64,000 nt of DNA from Dolomedes plantarius (Eukaryota > Arthropoda > Arachnida > Araneae > Dolomedidae): the NCBI GenBank assembly GCA_907164885.2, contig OU015496.1:132427875-132491874 (forward strand), read 5' to 3'. A program made the translations under genes and the position numbers. This document shows, piece by piece, positions 1 through 11,290 of the stretch; the stretch's first letter is position 1; every line of letters begins with the position of its first letter. Below the pieces are notes generated by a model, which saw only the letters and a list, made by a program, of their open reading frames with translations, did not search any database and was not told the DNA's origin.

Positions 1-187
1 TTGCCGGGCGACCTTTTCTTATCTTGATTTTGATCCGATTTTCTTCTTTAAAGCGTTTTATCACATACTGCACAGTATAATGGGATAAATTAAGTAATTT
101 AGCAACATTCCGAACTGATTTACCACAACTATGATGAAAAATAATCAATTTTCGATCAATGCTGTTTGTTGTTTCTTTGCAAGCCAT
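1..187 (-). pseudogene. Tc1/mariner-like transposase, N-terminal fragment cut by the window edge
   Basis: On the minus strand an ATG at 187-185 opens a frame that stays open to the window edge (62 codons). It begins MACKETTNSIDRK and runs through SVRNVAKLLNLSHYTVQYVI, a helix-turn-helix like the first DNA-binding half of Tc1-type transposases, followed by a basic KIRKGRP segment like the GRP(R/K) AT-hook linker of that family. Only the N-terminal DNA-binding part is present here; the DDE catalytic part would lie to the left of the window, so I cannot say whether the gene is intact. A pogo-like or homeodomain-like factor is possible but fits less well. Confidence 0.6.
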
Positions 188-583
188 TTTTAAATAATAA
201 ATAGAATATTACGGAATAGGCAAGCAAAAATTAAAGCCAAATGATATTTTAAATGCCACCACAATTCAAAAATAAAAATAAAGCGCCAGGCGATAATTTT
301 AGTTATGAATTTATCCGAAAATATTTCAGTGTACGATGACTTTTGTGAGATAGTTTTTGTTACTTTTTGATTATTGGTGTTTTAAAAATAAAGTTTTACT
401 ATGTTTTCAAAATATTTCATATAGTTTTGTTAAGAATAGATTATAAATCTTATTATTAAATGCCCATTCTGTAATATTCATTTTAATTAATGGATAGATC
501 CCTATTTCATTGAAAATCGTAAGTGTATGAACACATTTTGGAGCCACTGTAGGTGTTCATATTCAAAATGAACTATTTCCCTT
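188..583. other. AT-rich stretch, no gene seen
   Basis: No coding similarity, RNA gene or clear repeat is visible. It separates the Tc1 fragment from the hAT remnant. Confidence 0.5.
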
Positions 584-1178
584 TTGGAACAAAAAATAAG
601 ACATGAAATAATATCACTCTTAAAATTTTGTAAATATTATTCTACTATTTTAGATTCCACCCCTGATCTAAGCAACCAAGACCGACTTACTGTTGTAGTA
701 AGATTTGTTCTATTAAGTAATAAATCAAAGCAAATGGAAATTAGGGAGCATTTTTGGGGGATTTATTTCAATATCAGATTTCCTTGAAACAGATAAATCA
801 AATAGGTCTACAAAATGTAAATATGTGGAAAGTATGTTACATGATCCATTTAAAAATGAAAAATATATTATAGCTGAAGATTTATGCTATGAAACTGACA
901 ACATTGCCCTCTATATTTCCCTTGAAATGAACGCGTTAAATGTGATTCAATACCTATTTACAAACGACCTCATCTATCTGTGTCCAAATTTAGTGATTAC
1001 CATACGAATTTTATTAACATTGCCTGTGACTGTGGCTAGCGGGGAAAGAAGCTTTTCAAAACTTAAAATAATAAAAAATTATTTGAGGTCTACAATGGGA
1101 CAAGAAAGGCTTTCAGACTTATCTATTATTAGCATCGAAAAGGACATTTCGGAAGATATAGATGATCAGATATTATAA
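584..1178 (+). pseudogene. hAT-family transposase remnant (ZMYM1-like type)
   Basis: Two open pieces in different frames belong to one decayed gene. The first (584-787) contains YYSTILDSTPDLSNQDRLTV, which resembles the catalytic-region motif of hAT transposases of the ZMYM1-like group (family knowledge). The second (825-1178) contains LPVTVASGERSFSKLKIIKN and then SIISIEKD, the hallmark of the C-terminal hAT dimerisation domain, where S-x-ERSFS-x-LK is conserved. A frameshift lies near 770-790, and several hundred residues normally found between the two motifs are missing. No start codon context or terminal inverted repeat was found. It cannot encode an active transposase. The hAT assignment is firm; the subfamily is a guess. 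Confidence 0.85.
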
Positions 1179-3548
1179 CAGAATTTGCATTAAAAAAAGC
1201 AAGGAAAGTAAAGATTATCTTTTTGACTGACTTATTAAGTATATGTATTAATAGATATGTGTTGTATGTATTTAATATAACGTATTCATTTAGTTGTTAT
1301 ATCAATACATTAATAATTATTATGTTAGGTTATAAAATTAAAAAATAAACTGAATTTATAATATTTTCTGTAATTCGTTGTTTCATTTAAGGTAAAAATA
1401 TTTCAGAGAAATTTCAATTAATCCATAGGGTATGAGGGGGGGGGGAATTATTCTCGCACACGTATGGCAGCTACCCTAGAAACTGCCCTGTATTTACTAG
1501 CACATCAAAAGCTACTAAATTACTGTCAACATTTACATACATACAAACACACACTTTCTAATTTTATCTCTGATGAGATGGAGTTTGTTTTTATAAAGCA
1601 TATTCGAAAAATATGAATGCAGTTCATTTCAATGGGTGTTAAAACTTATAAAGTATTTGTACCTACATTTACATATACGTTGGTCTGCTATATGAAATTT
1701 ATTTTCAGTCATCAATTATTTTTATTTCATTTCCTAGATTCATTCTTTATTGTTCTATACATCACTAGCTATAAAGTATGCGAATAAATACTGTAAAAAT
1801 GACGAATAAAATTCAATGTACCTCAATATTTTAATAACAATATTATGACTGTATAGAGGTTTAAAAATGTATGATATGTTTTTAGTGTTTAATCTGTTAA
1901 ACATTTATTGAAATGCATTCGGACGCAATTTCATTTAAAAGAGAACTGTCACTCGAAGTATTTTACTTTATGCTATGAATATATCTATCTTCTGATAAAT
2001 AAAAACGGTCATGTTATTCATTACAAAATCAATATACTTACCCCCCCCCCCCCGCGAAAAAAAAAGTGCCAAAATAAGCTAAAATGGTCATGTTTCTATA
2101 AAAAAATGGCTCCAATTCCTGCGTCACGAAATATTTAAATCATGAAATAATTATCAACACCATCACCGAAAAATTTGAAGTCCAAATAAGTGTAACCCCG
2201 CGGTCTACCAAAAAACGAAATGTAGCGCCTAACGAAATTCATATTGGCCCAATGGAACTGGTGGTAGGGTTGCCAAGTAAATCGCAGACAACCTGAGTAT
2301 GAAATGAAGCGCCAGATAGATACCCGCTTTGGCATCCAAGAGAGTCTGCCGAAAAGTCCGTCTTAATCAAAATGAAAAACAAATTTAGGCAGGTACTACT
2401 CTTTGCTCTCCTGTGCATAAACTCTTGATCGAAAAAATTATCCATTTGTAAGTGGATGTTTATTTCATTTCTATATAAAAGCCAAAAATAAATTAATATA
2501 ATCTAACAATAGTTGATGTCTGTCAAAACACGACGGCTAGATAGTAAATAAATGTACTAATACACAAATTATATTCAACACATCATTGTCAAATGTTGAA
2601 AATCATAATAATGCGCAGAAACAAATTGTGATTAAGCGGCTTCGCGCTTAGTGAGTATCTAAAGACAGATTTAAAAATGTCACTGAGCATGCGCAGAAAG
2701 CAATTTTTTAAAATTGTAAATTATCGCTAATTAAACAGCATGAAATAAACAATTTCCATGAGGTTTACTGTTGTATTTCACAAATATAATTATCATAAAA
2801 ATAAATAAGGCAGAGATATATCTAGAGAGACTTCTCGGAATAAACGTGTTTACCATTAAAACATGTCACTGAGCGTGCGCGGAAACAGTGAGTTTCTAAA
2901 GACAGATTAAACATGCCACTGAGCATGCGTAAAAATCAATTGTAAATTATCGCTAATTAATGGAAATTGCTGTCACAAAAACCAAATTTAACAAATCTAC
3001 AGATTACAATCTTTCGTACAACCAAAATGAAGTAAATTGATGCAGTAGTTTTCTCTCACGGACTGCACAAAAAGTCGGCTTAGCAAATTAAATATATAGA
3101 TGATATATATTATGCATATATCACATAGTATAACCGAAAGATTATATTATGTCAGCCGTATACTCCTGATATAATTCAATCTTTTCATACAAGGAAAATT
3201 ATGTGAATTTTTCGTGCAAGAGAAGTTTCACAAAAGTGAAATAAATATTTATGAAAAGTCTGTTTAATCTAATCTTCGCCTTCCCTTTCAAATCCATAAT
3301 TCTGATGCAGATTTCTGTTACTTGTGATTACGAATCGGACTATCGATTCCGGACGTTACAGGGAGAGCGGTTTCGGGTCGATTCCTATCCAACCATCACC
3401 GGCCCTCAAACAGGTACACACTACGGGATTCCGCGTCGGAGATTCGTAAATCACCCGGCAACGGTACGGATCATTTTACCCGAGCCTATCGTTCTACCGG
3501 CGCCTCCAGAACCGGCCCGTCAAGTTGCCGTCAGTCTTGTGTTTGTAG
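1179..3548. other. Non-coding AT-rich region with homopolymer tracts
   Basis: No gene is supported. It holds a G tract near 1436-1445, a C tract near 2041-2053 followed by an A tract, and the short direct duplication listed separately. A less AT-rich patch at about 3340-3545 runs up to the microsatellite. An open frame crosses it but resembles nothing I know and ends inside the (AT)n tract. Confidence 0.4.
2651..2734 (+). repeat. Direct duplication, copy 1 (second copy at 2888-2960)
   Basis: The block from GTGAGTATCTAAAGACAG through CACTGAGCATGCGCA to the TTATCGCTAATTAA end is repeated about 235 bp downstream at 2888-2960 with small indels. A third partial copy of the CACTGAGCGTGCGC motif lies near 2866. 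This is a local tandem duplication of unknown origin. Confidence 0.7.

Positions 3549-3604
<56 letters not shown>
3549..3604. repeat. (AT)n microsatellite, left target of the gypsy insertion
   Basis: This is a pure TA/AT dinucleotide run. The retrotransposon begins directly after it, and the run resumes after the 3' LTR at 12139, so the element inserted into this microsatellite. Confidence 0.95.
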
Positions 3605-3608
<4 letters not shown>

Positions 3609-4452
3609 ACGAATAGTTATTCGTAACTTTATTAATTAGTTTCTTATTAATGCAGGCCCCCTTTTTTGTAACTATAAATAGGGTGATTATTGTAAAATAG
3701 CCTGAATGGCGATCAACCCAGTAATATGGCAGCCTTTGGCGTTGGCCCAAGCTAACCATCGCGCCAAGTGGGCGCTACAATAGCGGCTAGGACAGGTTCC
3801 GGCAGAGATGGTCAGTGACCTTTTTTCCCTCTCTCGTGATGGGTATAGAAGTACCATTCCTAGGCTAGGCCTAAGAAGTTCCCACGTGGGGGGCAAAGTG
3901 AACACAATAATGTGTTTAATGTGAGTATTTTTTTATCATTACCATTTGACCATACCGTTATTACCTTGTGTGTTTTTTAAATGCTAATTTTAATAAATCT
4001 ATTTCTTTTAACTATTCAGTGAGTCAGGCCATTCTTTTCTTTGTAAACTGTGCAGGCTATGTATTTTATTCTAGGTATGTAGATCTATTACTTACTCTAA
4101 TATACACAACGCATAAAGTTTTCCACTATACGGTTTGCCATCTTGTGCAATTTCATGGTTTATTGTTTTCATAGTTTTTCTTGTGATGCACGTTAACATT
4201 TGTCTAATTTTGGCACATGGCCGCATACTTCAGGTTACTTTGTAATCCTGTTGCATCTAATTTAATTTACAGGCATCAGTTTATCTACTCCCCTCAATAG
4301 TAATGTAAGTGTAGTGTTAGTCACCCAACCTAATTATTAATCCTTAACTTTGTTATCCTCCAGATTTCTAATTCCACAATTAATGTTCCGTATCCCAGTT
4401 TGTTCGGTAACATATTAAATAACATCCCTTAACATATAATTATTCCATAACA
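3605..4452 (+). repeat. 5' LTR of the gypsy element
   Basis: It begins TGTCACGAATAG and ends CCATAACA, the usual TG...CA ends. It is the same length as the 3' LTR. It carries a TATA-like box 69 bp from its start and an AATAAA signal near 3992-3997, consistent with U3-R-U5 order. Confidence 0.96.
3673..3680 (+). promoter_or_regulatory. TATA-like box in the 5' LTR (TATAAATA)
   Basis: TATAAATA lies close to the start of the LTR and is followed about 320 bp later by AATAAA. The same box is in the 3' LTR at 11359-11366. Its use as the retrotransposon promoter is inferred from position only; it implies a short U3. Confidence 0.5.
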
Positions 4453-4454
4453 TA

Positions 4455-4472
4455 TGGAGCCGCGTACCAGCT
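4455..4472 (+). other. Primer binding site of the gypsy element
   Basis: Two bases after the LTR end the sequence reads TGGAGCCGCGTACCAGCT. The initial TGG pairs with the CCA 3' end of a tRNA, as expected for minus-strand priming. I cannot name the tRNA with confidence. Confidence 0.7.
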
Positions 4473-4901
4473 CTGAGTTAATTGCAAATAGTAATTTATG
4501 TTTGGTGTGGTTCCCTGACTGAAGAATAGTTTATTTTTTTTTTTGTTTTGTGTAAATTTGTATCTATACTAAATTGGAAATGTTTCTTAAATTTTGTTAA
4601 CACGCTCAACCAGTGTTTTAGTATCTGTGAGTCATTTTACCTATTTATTGAATTCATATTTATTATAGTGTGTGTAATTATGTATGCATTTCGAATCTAT
4701 TTTGCTTGTAACTAGTAAGTGTCGTATTTTTCATAAGTATATGCACATGTCACCTATCATTTTTATTTGTCGTATTATGTGTTATTTTAATATTTAAAAT
4801 ATTACTTGAAGAAAGCTAAACCTACCGTTGTTTTTTTGTTTCTTTCACTGCTGACTTATTTTTATTCCCTCGCCTGTGTTAGTCATAACTTGTTTAGCCT
4901 T

Positions 4902-7900
4902 ATGCCTAGATCAAATAATAGTATGATGGCTAATTCACATCCTTTTCAAATTAATATTGCTCCATGGGATGGCGACCATGAAACATTTAATTTGTTTAAA
5001 CATCAAGTAACTCAAGTCTCTGACTTAAATAAATGGTCGGCAACGCACACCGCTGCATTTATAAAATCCAAACTGATCGGTGCTGCATTAAAGTTTGTGA
5101 GCTCATCCCAAGACCTGTTGCAGTCTGATGACCCAAACGTAGTGCTTAATGAACTCAGTGATTTTTCTCTGAATAAGGAGGAGTGCACTAATTATGCATG
5201 TGTGACGTTAAATTTGCTACCAGGTGAATCAGTAAAAAACTTTTCGTATAGACTGTCTCAGCACATAACAAAACTCTATCCACAAATCAAGGATAGGAAT
5301 ACCATTGATTCTTTGAAATTTGTACAATTGATGGCTGCTTTACCCTCTTCATTTAAAACTCAGCTTTTAAAAGAGGATGTAAAGGAGTTTTCTATTGCTG
5401 TAAGGAGAGCTCAAACACTTCAATCCATTGACTCTCATATAACTGGTGCTTCAAATTCTGAAGCAGTGGATAGTAGTGCTGAAGTCTTTTTGTTAAAGCA
5501 GGAAATGTCAGCTCTGAAACAAAAACTTAAGGTTTTAGACCAGGGATCAAGTTCCCAGTGTACGAAAAATGACTCGCAGATAGTGTCTAGTGTAAGCCCA
5601 CAAAAATGTAATTATGTAAATAATAATGTGAGCTATAAATATAATAACAGGGTACGTCATAATAATGCTAATAATAGTAAGTTCAAGCCTAAGCAGAGAA
5701 TGGTCTGTGAATTTTGTGAGAAGGCAGGGCATACTGCCAAGAATTGTTTCAAACTAAAGCATGCCTTGCAAAATCAGTCAAATAAGCACCCTAGAAGAAA
5801 TAATGTAAATAATAATGGCAGACCTAATTCATATAGAAGTCATAATCGCAGTAATTATATGTCTGATCTTAATCCAAATGCTGCTTCCTATAATGGTAAT
5901 TCTAAACTCTCAATGAGAGCTGATGTACCTGATGGTGTCAGTTCTCAACTTTTGCCTCATCCATCAGTTAATGACTACTTTGACTATATTGTAAATCCTC
6001 AGAGTGAACCTATAATAGCTAAAACTGTTGCTACTCAAACCAACTGTGTAATTAGAATGCAGAGTCATGCTAATACACAGACTGAGTTTAGTGAAGCTTC
6101 TAATAATGATAATACCTTGCATCTTAATTTTAATGTGTCAACCAGAAATCCTGTACTTCCATTAATTGAATTAAAAATTAACAATTTTAACTGTAATGCA
6201 TTAATTGACACAGGATCTTCCATCTCGTTGATCGATAGTGAGTTCTTTTACAAAAACAAGGACAGTTTACAGTATAAAAATATTTCTAGAAGTGTTGTCA
6301 TATCAACACTTAACTCTAAAATCCATTTCTCTGCTTGTATAATCTTAACATTTAAAATTCAAAACAAATTTTTCAAACAGTCTTTCTTTGTCACTGATTT
6401 TCAGGACAAACAATTTTCATTCTTGCTTGGCTATGACTTCATCAATGCTAATAGGGTTATCTTAGATACCCCTGTAAAATCTGTAAAAATTAATGATATT
6501 AATGTACCTTTATTACCCCAAAATCAACAAAATGTGGTGTCTGAAATTAATAACAATGCTAACTGTGGAAATAAATGTAGTAATTCTGTACATTGTGTAA
6601 AAAACTGTATTGTGACCAGCTCACCTAATACATTACCTGATAATACTGTAAAATTAATTCAAAAAATCATTGTACCACCTAATGAAAGTAAATATGTACA
6701 GGTGGGTGCTAAGATACATAGTATTGATAATGTCAACAACTACTTTATGTTTGAACCTTCAAACCATAATAATTTTATTGTATATCCATCAGTTCATGAG
6801 TATATTAATCAAGGCAAAGATTTCAATTTTTTTATATGTATAACAAATGTGTCTAATGCCTCAGTACATCTTAATAAAAATATGGCAGTTGGCAGACTGC
6901 AGGATGCACTGATTGAAAATGATCATGTATCTAATTTAAACAAACATGAGTGTTCGTTGTTATGCACAAATTCAAATACTTCTGAACAATGTAATCTCAT
7001 GTATAATACTAATGATACTTATGAATCAGTTAATGTAATTCAACCATCTGGTGAAATGTTAGAGGCTAGACGTAAGGAATTTTCTGTTACTAATTTTGAT
7101 TTAAATCATTTATCACAGTGTCAAAGACAATCTATGTCCACCATGTTAAGTGATAATTTTGCAGCTTTTTCTGCATCTCTCAGCACTCTTGGTCACACCG
7201 ATAAAATAATTCCTAAATTGAACTTTTCTCATGATTTCCCTGTCAAAACTCTCCCTTTCCCAATTCCCCAATCTTTGCAAACTGAAGCAAAGAGGCAATT
7301 AGAGGAACTTCAGGCAGCTGGAATCATAGAGAGGTGTGTATCTGAGTGGGCTTGTCCCATGCTTCTGGTCAAGAAGAAGCCTGACTCTTCTGGTCATGTT
7401 GCTTTCAGATTAGCGTTAGATCTGAGACTAATTAACCAAATCATCCAGAACTCGTCTTACCCTCTACCTAAAATCCAGGATATAATCTCAGCCATGGCTC
7501 AGTTTAAATATTTTTCTTCTGTTGATCTTAAGAATGCTTATCATCAAATTAATTTACCTCAGGAATATCATGATAAGTTAACCTTCACTACAATGTGGGG
7601 ATCCTTTCGTTACAAAAGATTGGTGTTTGGGTTGAAGACTGCAGCTTCAATTTTCCAGGCACTAATTGATTCTGTAATAGAAGAATCCAAATTGTCTGGT
7701 GTGTTTGCATACCAAGATGATATTGTCATTTGTAGTAATTCTTTTGAGGAAACTTCTCTTAAGCTTAAAACCTTATTCAATCTGTTCATTAAATATAACT
7801 TAACTGCTTGTCCTCAGAAATGTACTTTTCACACAGAAGATATCAATTATCTAGGTTTCAAAATAGCTCATGGTAAAATTTTTCCAGTGTCTACCAATAT

Positions 7901-10298
7901 CCAAAAAATCACTGCTTTTGAACCTCCTAAAACCAAGAAACATCTTAAACGCTTTATTGGGTTATGTGGATATTATCGACATTTAATACCTAAATATGCT
8001 CATCTCATGTACCCATTAAATGTGATGACTTCACCATCTGTTCCCCTCAAATGGGATCCTGAAGAACTACAGGCTTTTCAACAGCTCCAAGCCATTTTTT
8101 TCAAGGCACCTTTTGTTATCCAGCCAGACTGGAGTGCCAGTTTTTATATCAATACTGATGCTTCTAAGCAAGCAATTTCTGCTGTTTTTCTTCAGAAAGT
8201 AAATAACCAGTTCCACCCAATCTCATACTTCAGCAAGACTTTGAATAAAGCCGAATCTAATTATCCAGCAATTAAACTGGAGTTAATGGCAATTGTGAAA
8301 GCTTGTGAAGCCTTTCGACACTACCTTTATAACCGTCATTTCCATATTTTGTCTGACTCCAAACCTCTTAAGCATTACAGGAAGACTAGTTCTCCTGCCA
8401 ACCTCATAACTAGGTGGTTAATGACTTTAAGTGAGTACACTTTCACTTTTTCCCATATACCTGGTAAACAAAATTTTATGCCTGATCATTTATCCAGAGA
8501 ACCTAATGTTGTCACTCAAACACTTGAATCTCATCCTGAAATCTTACAATCAAATGAAATTTTGCCTTGTATAAATCATGAATCCATTAATACTCATACT
8601 GTGAATAATAGCTCTAATTGTAATGTGGTGCAATCTGGTAATCATAAGATAGAGTCTGTAAATAATTCCTTGGTTGAGCCTGTTAATAGGTATGGTCATG
8701 GTAAAGAAGAAACTCACAAGTTTTTACCATCTTTTTTATGTAAATCTAATAATGTGTTTTATATTGATAATAGTGTAAATGATAACCAGGGCACACTGAA
8801 TAAGCAAATAGTTTTTGAAAAGGTCTTAAGGTTGACAACTGTGCAAAATAGTCTATTAAATGAAATAACACCAGGGGAGGTATTGTCTGCACAAATTAAA
8901 GATAAAAAGCTTGGTCCCATTTATAATAAGATTATAAATCATGGAAGTTCTGATGACAGACAGTTTGTAATCGACAAAGACTCTATGGTCCTCATGACTA
9001 CAAAGGATGGTCACCATGGGGAGAGGATTTGTCTACCTGAGTCCTTACTTAATAAGGCCATTGGAATTGCTCACACTATTCATTTAGGTGTTGCAAAAAC
9101 ATTCCAGCTTGTGGCCAAAAGATATTTCTTTACTGGTCTGTTTCACAAGGTCAAGCAATTTATCAGAAATTGTTCAACTTGTGCTACCACCAAGAATTTA
9201 AACATATATAAAGCTCCACTTCAGGCTAGTCCCATTCCTGAAAGGCCTTTGCAGATAGTATCCATGGATATCCTAGGTCCATTTGAAAATAATGTGTTTG
9301 TGCTTAATATTGTGGATCATTTTTCTCGCCATCTTCAACTGTATCCCCTAAGCAGGATCAAGGAAAATGATGTGGTAGAAGCTTTATTTAATTACATCAA
9401 TATTTTTGGTCGTCCTGAGACATTGTTAACTGATAATGGTACTCAATTTACCTCTGCTGTATTTAATACCTTCACTGAAAAGTTTAGCATTCAGTTAAAG
9501 CATTCAACTGTTTACCACCCTGAAGCAAATGCAATTTCAGAAAGGGTAAACAGATCCATTAAAAACACCATTTATGCCTTACAAAAATCTGGAGTGTCAC
9601 TAAGACATGCTCTCGCCTTACATTGTGCAATATATAATTCTTCAATTCACCCTGCCACTAAGGCATCACCTAATCTTGTGCATTTTGGAAGGGCACTTCC
9701 TTTAATAACTGATACATTTAACTTTGATTGTAATATGCCTCATCTTGATGTATCTCATTATGTCCAGAACTTGTGTGATACCACTGCAACATTGATGCAG
9801 CAAACCTTTGAAAACTTAAAATCTGCCCAAAATAGCCAAAATAATAAAGTTAATGCCAAAAGACATCTACGTAAGTTTTCTGTTGGTGACACAGTATACC
9901 TTAAGTCGCCAAATAAATTCAATTCAAAATATAAGGGTCCATATGTTGTAAAAAAGGTTATTTCTAAAATTGTTATGCTTATTCAAGAGTGTGAAAATCC
10001 TAATGCACCTCTACTAAGGAGACACATAAACCTTCTTTTCTGGGCTCCACCCAGACAAGCTAATAATGTTAACTTGTGCGATAATTATTGTTCGAGTCCT
10101 TTGGTCTCACCTCTTCCAGAATCTACTATCCAAGAACAGGATCCTGATGTCTTTCCTGTAGGCGAACAGCGTGAAACGCTTCCAGCTGAACAAAATCAAC
10201 ATGTAACAGATATAAGTGATGATGTCCCTGTGGTACCTGTTGCCTCGCCACCCCAGAGATACAACTTGCGTCCACGTGGGAAGATTGTCTCCTCATAA
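4902..10298 (+). CDS. gag-pol: Gag-Pol polyprotein of the Ty3/gypsy element, intact
   Basis: One uninterrupted frame of 1,798 codons from the first ATG (4902) to the stop at 10296-10298. The frame is open further upstream, but only non-ATG codons occur there. In order: Gag with a CCHC zinc knuckle at residues 269-282 (CEFCEKAGHTAKNC) for RNA binding; aspartic protease with LIDTGSS (catalytic Asp 436); reverse transcriptase with LDLRLINQ and the catalytic box YQDD (937-940); RNase H with NTDAS and LSDSK; integrase with an HHCC finger (NCSTC), then Asp 1456 (SMDILGPF), Asp 1511 (LTDNGTQF) and Glu 1547 (ISERVN), 35 residues between the last two. The C-terminus is rich in Pro and basic residues (YNLRPRGK). 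Gag and Pol share one frame with no visible frameshift, so their ratio must be set some other way. No env-like gene follows. It makes the particle, cDNA and integration machinery for its own retrotransposition. Confidence 0.97.
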   Translation: MPRSNNSMMANSHPFQINIAPWDGDHETFNLFKHQVTQVSDLNKWSATHTAAFIKSKLIGAALKFVSSSQDLLQSDDPNVVLNELSDFSLNKEECTNYACVTLNLLPGESVKNFSYRLSQHITKLYPQIKDRNTIDSLKFVQLMAALPSSFKTQLLKEDVKEFSIAVRRAQTLQSIDSHITGASNSEAVDSSAEVFLLKQEMSALKQKLKVLDQGSSSQCTKNDSQIVSSVSPQKCNYVNNNVSYKYNNRVRHNNANNSKFKPKQRMVCEFCEKAGHTAKNCFKLKHALQNQSNKHPRRNNVNNNGRPNSYRSHNRSNYMSDLNPNAASYNGNSKLSMRADVPDGVSSQLLPHPSVNDYFDYIVNPQSEPIIAKTVATQTNCVIRMQSHANTQTEFSEASNNDNTLHLNFNVSTRNPVLPLIELKINNFNCNALIDTGSSISLIDSEFFYKNKDSLQYKNISRSVVISTLNSKIHFSACIILTFKIQNKFFKQSFFVTDFQDKQFSFLLGYDFINANRVILDTPVKSVKINDINVPLLPQNQQNVVSEINNNANCGNKCSNSVHCVKNCIVTSSPNTLPDNTVKLIQKIIVPPNESKYVQVGAKIHSIDNVNNYFMFEPSNHNNFIVYPSVHEYINQGKDFNFFICITNVSNASVHLNKNMAVGRLQDALIENDHVSNLNKHECSLLCTNSNTSEQCNLMYNTNDTYESVNVIQPSGEMLEARRKEFSVTNFDLNHLSQCQRQSMSTMLSDNFAAFSASLSTLGHTDKIIPKLNFSHDFPVKTLPFPIPQSLQTEAKRQLEELQAAGIIERCVSEWACPMLLVKKKPDSSGHVAFRLALDLRLINQIIQNSSYPLPKIQDIISAMAQFKYFSSVDLKNAYHQINLPQEYHDKLTFTTMWGSFRYKRLVFGLKTAASIFQALIDSVIEESKLSGVFAYQDDIVICSNSFEETSLKLKTLFNLFIKYNLTACPQKCTFHTEDINYLGFKIAHGKIFPVSTNIQKITAFEPPKTKKHLKRFIGLCGYYRHLIPKYAHLMYPLNVMTSPSVPLKWDPEELQAFQQLQAIFFKAPFVIQPDWSASFYINTDASKQAISAVFLQKVNNQFHPISYFSKTLNKAESNYPAIKLELMAIVKACEAFRHYLYNRHFHILSDSKPLKHYRKTSSPANLITRWLMTLSEYTFTFSHIPGKQNFMPDHLSREPNVVTQTLESHPEILQSNEILPCINHESINTHTVNNSSNCNVVQSGNHKIESVNNSLVEPVNRYGHGKEETHKFLPSFLCKSNNVFYIDNSVNDNQGTLNKQIVFEKVLRLTTVQNSLLNEITPGEVLSAQIKDKKLGPIYNKIINHGSSDDRQFVIDKDSMVLMTTKDGHHGERICLPESLLNKAIGIAHTIHLGVAKTFQLVAKRYFFTGLFHKVKQFIRNCSTCATTKNLNIYKAPLQASPIPERPLQIVSMDILGPFENNVFVLNIVDHFSRHLQLYPLSRIKENDVVEALFNYINIFGRPETLLTDNGTQFTSAVFNTFTEKFSIQLKHSTVYHPEANAISERVNRSIKNTIYALQKSGVSLRHALALHCAIYNSSIHPATKASPNLVHFGRALPLITDTFNFDCNMPHLDVSHYVQNLCDTTATLMQQTFENLKSAQNSQNNKVNAKRHLRKFSVGDTVYLKSPNKFNSKYKGPYVVKKVISKIVMLIQECENPNAPLLRRHINLLFWAPPRQANNVNLCDNYCSSPLVSPLPESTIQEQDPDVFPVGEQRETLPAEQNQHVTDISDDVPVVPVASPPQRYNLRPRGKIVSS

Positions 10299-11280
10299 TC
10301 CTCACAAGTCCTTTTTATTGTTAAGCTACTTAATAGTTCCTGTTACTCACCAGATGATAATCACTCAGGTTACAATTATTGTTATGTGCAACTGGATATC
10401 TACACACTCATTATGTGCCTTTCTGTTTGTCTTGTTTGCTTTACATAATTTTGTACAGGCACAATTGCTCTCATTATTTATGTGTATGGTCATTTCTATT
10501 ATTATTTATGTGTATGGTCAATTGTTTTTTTTAAGTACATATGTTTAATTTTTAATCCCTTGATGGACAATTTTGTATGAAACATTCTTTTAAATCAATT
10601 TGTTTTTTTGCCTTACCTATGAACCAATACTCTGTGCCAATATTGCACATTTTTGTGACCTTGATTCACAATAATTTAATAAGTAGGCTGGCCACCTATC
10701 TTTATTATGGGAGATACATAGAGAAATGCTGTAAATGCTTAAATGCATTCTGGTAATTAAGAATACCTTAAGTTAACCAATTTGTTTGCTCCATTAGTGT
10801 GTGCCAGTGCACGGGTACTCACTTCACCTTTTCATTTATGGAGTGCAGCACTGTTCTGCTTTATGGTTAACGTGTCATGTAATTGACTAACCTTGTTGTG
10901 TTGACTATTGTCACACTAGGTTTCTGCAGCAACTCCCTAACTTTTAATATCATGCAAACATGTTACTGTCACTGCATGTTGTGTTAAAATTTTAATTGAG
11001 TAAGGCTTATGTATAATGTATTTTGACCATTGTCAAAATTTTGATCAATATTTGTAATATGCTCATATGTCGAGCAAAAGTTTTTGTGGAATACTCACAT
11101 ACCCATTTTTTATGCCGTATACCTAAGCTGATTTCTGTATCTTGACTGTACTGGGCCAAACAACCAAAAGTACTAGCTTTTGTTTTATAACAGTAATTTA
11201 AACTTGTTCTTGCCAACTTGTGGTTAGGCCTGCGCAACCTAACTACAGGTCTGTAGGAAGTATTTTTTTTTCTCTCGTTA
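10299..11280 (+). other. 3' non-coding region of the gypsy element
   Basis: About 980 bp between the gag-pol stop and the polypurine tract. A 110-codon frame overlaps the end of pol (10216-10548) and is hydrophobic, but it begins inside pol and has no signal-peptide, furin-site or fusion-peptide pattern I can recognise, so I do not call it env. Confidence 0.6.
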
Positions 11281-11290
11281 ATGGGGAGGA
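11281..11290 (+). other. Polypurine tract of the gypsy element
   Basis: ATGGGGAGGA sits directly against the TG of the 3' LTR, the standard position of the plus-strand primer. Confidence 0.85.

Noticed and set aside
3687..3905. Identical 72-codon minus-strand frames at 3687-3905 and 11373-11591
   Set aside because: They are the same LTR sequence read backwards twice; duplication by LTR explains their conservation.
10216..10548. Hydrophobic 110-codon frame after gag-pol as a possible env
   Set aside because: It begins inside pol in another frame, has no signal peptide, cleavage site or glycoprotein pattern, and T-rich DNA gives hydrophobic frames by chance.
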